Source: Caulobacter sp. RHG1
GTDB taxonomy: Bacteria; Pseudomonadota; Alphaproteobacteria; Caulobacterales; Caulobacteraceae
Reading direction: 5' to 3'
NCBI RefSeq assembly: GCF_013181195.1
Contig: NZ_SMZP01000007.1
Location: 186,001 to 250,000 of the forward strand
DNA length: 64,000 nucleotides
The translations under genes and the position numbers were made by a program. Within the stretch, counting starts at the first letter, position 1, and each line of letters begins with the position of its first letter. This document shows, in pieces, positions 63,105-64,000 of this stretch. The notes under the pieces were generated by a model, which saw nothing but the letters and a program-made list of their open reading frames with translations, had not been told where the DNA came from and did not search any database.

Positions 63105-64000
63105 GAGACCTTCTTGAACACGACGGTGGCGTTGGTGCCGCCGAAGCCAAAGCTGTTGGACACGGCCACGTCGATCTTCATCGGCACGGCCTTGTTCGGC
63201 GCCAGGTTCATGGCGACGTTCACGTCCGGGTTATCGAGGTTGATCGTCGGCGGGGCGATCTGGTCGCGGATCGCCAGGATCGAGAAGATCCCCTCGATCG
63301 CGCCGGCCGCGCCCAGCAGGTGGCCGGTCATCGACTTGGTCGAGGACATGACGACGTTCTTGGCGTGGTCGCCCAGGAAGCGCTCGACGGCGCCGGCTTC
63401 CAGGCCATCGGCCATGGTCGAGGTGCCGTGGGCGTTGACGTAGTCGATGTCCGAGGGCTTGAGCCCTGCGTCCTTGATCGCCGCCGCCAGGGCCCGGCCG
63501 CCGCCTTCGCCGTCTTCCGACGGGGCGGTGATGTGGTGGGCGTCGCCCGACAGGCCGTAGCCCACGACTTCGGCGTAGATCTTGGCCCCGCGCGCCTTGG
63601 CGTGCTCGTACTCTTCCAGCACCAGCGCGCCGGCGCCCTCGCCCATCACGAAGCCGTCGCGGTCCTGGTCATAGGGACGCGAGGCCTTTTCAGGCGTGTC
63701 GTTGAAGCTGGTGGACATGGCCCGGCAGGCGATGAAACCGGCCACGCCGACCTTGCAGACGGCCGCTTCGGCGCCGCCGGCGATCATCACGTCGGCGTCG
63801 CCGTACTTGATCAGACGCATGGCGTCGCCGATGGCGTGGGCGCCGGTCGCGCAGGCCGTGACGACCGCGTGGTTGGGGCCCTTGAAGCCGTACTTGATCG
63901 AGACCTGGCCCGAGATCAGGTTGATCAGGGCCGAGGAGATGAAGAACGGGCTGATCCGGCGGGGGCCCTTGGCTTCCAGCTCCAGCGCGGTGTCGGCGAT
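63101..64000 (-). CDS. fabF: Beta-ketoacyl-ACP synthase II (5' end beyond the window)
   Basis: 300 codons of the C-terminal part of a KAS II thiolase-fold condensing enzyme of fatty-acid elongation. The upstream part, beyond 64000, is missing. The active cysteine lies in VTACATGAHAIGDA near the upstream limit, and the histidines in NAHGTSTMADGLEAGAV and KSMTGHLLGAAGAIEG are present; the last signature is VSNSFGFGGTNATVVFKKV. Stop codon overlaps the mltG start by four bases, as in the usual fabF-mltG operon. Confidence 0.96.
   Translation of the reverse strand: MADTALELEAKGPRRISPFFISSALINLISGQVSIKYGFKGPNHAVVTACATGAHAIGDAMRLIKYGDADVMIAGGAEAAVCKVGVAGFIACRAMSTSFNDTPEKASRPYDQDRDGFVMGEGAGALVLEEYEHAKARGAKIYAEVVGYGLSGDAHHITAPSEDGEGGGRALAAAIKDAGLKPSDIDYVNAHGTSTMADGLEAGAVERFLGDHAKNVVMSSTKSMTGHLLGAAGAIEGIFSILAIRDQIAPPTINLDNPDVNVAMNLAPNKAVPMKIDVAVSNSFGFGGTNATVVFKKVS

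Overview
The window is high-GC chromosomal DNA of an alphaproteobacterium, almost certainly Caulobacter or a close relative in the Caulobacteraceae. The order lon, clpX, cicA, clpP, tig, the HdaA-PPK1-PPX block, the HWE-type kinase and the intergenic palindromes all fit that group. This assignment rests on gene order and protein content, not on a database search. No phage, IS element, CRISPR array or rRNA was seen.

Layout. 0-8 kb is a protein quality-control cluster: the nucleoid protein HU, Lon, ClpX, the HAD phosphatase CicA, ClpP and trigger factor, several with clear intrinsic terminators, followed by tRNA-Leu(UAG). 8-12.5 kb holds NAD(P)HX repair, a histidine phosphatase and the nitrogen pair glnB-glnA. 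12.7-18.6 kb holds a TonB-dependent receptor, a Kazal-type lipoprotein with a small monooxygenase, and two tandem amidohydrolases, the second of which has lost its metal ligands. 18.7-30.4 kb has parE, a gene-poor stretch with palindromic repeats and a possible structured RNA, an EcsC-family protein, hdaA, ppk, a GTG-started lipoprotein and ppx, then a small accessory pocket with a frameshifted HEAT-like gene and a CdiI-like orphan immunity gene.

30.4-45 kb holds a beta-lactamase-fold serine hydrolase, a hybrid kinase, RNase D, purMN, a DedA protein, a PRC-barrel protein, ndk, an ABC-F ATPase, a secreted GH5 glycosidase preceded by a LacI-type operator, and a MASE1-PAS hybrid kinase. 45-55.6 kb has pepA-holC-I78 lipoprotein on the minus strand, divergent from the outer-membrane biogenesis operon lptF-lptG-lptD-surA-pdxA-rsmA. 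55.6-64 kb has an S41 protease, a MerR-family regulator divergent from a glutaredoxin-MauE membrane fusion through an almost perfect mer-type operator, an HWE histidine kinase, two small membrane proteins, and the minus-strand chain fabF-mltG-yicC-gmk (fabF is cut by the window end).

Functional themes are cytoplasmic proteolysis and folding, envelope assembly (LptDFG, SurA, MltG, FabF), polyphosphate metabolism beside replication control, and signal transduction. The observations most worth following are the mer-like operator driving a non-mer redox membrane protein, the active/inactive amidohydrolase pair, the seven long intergenic palindromes in three sequence families, and the accessory pocket at 28.6-30.1 kb.
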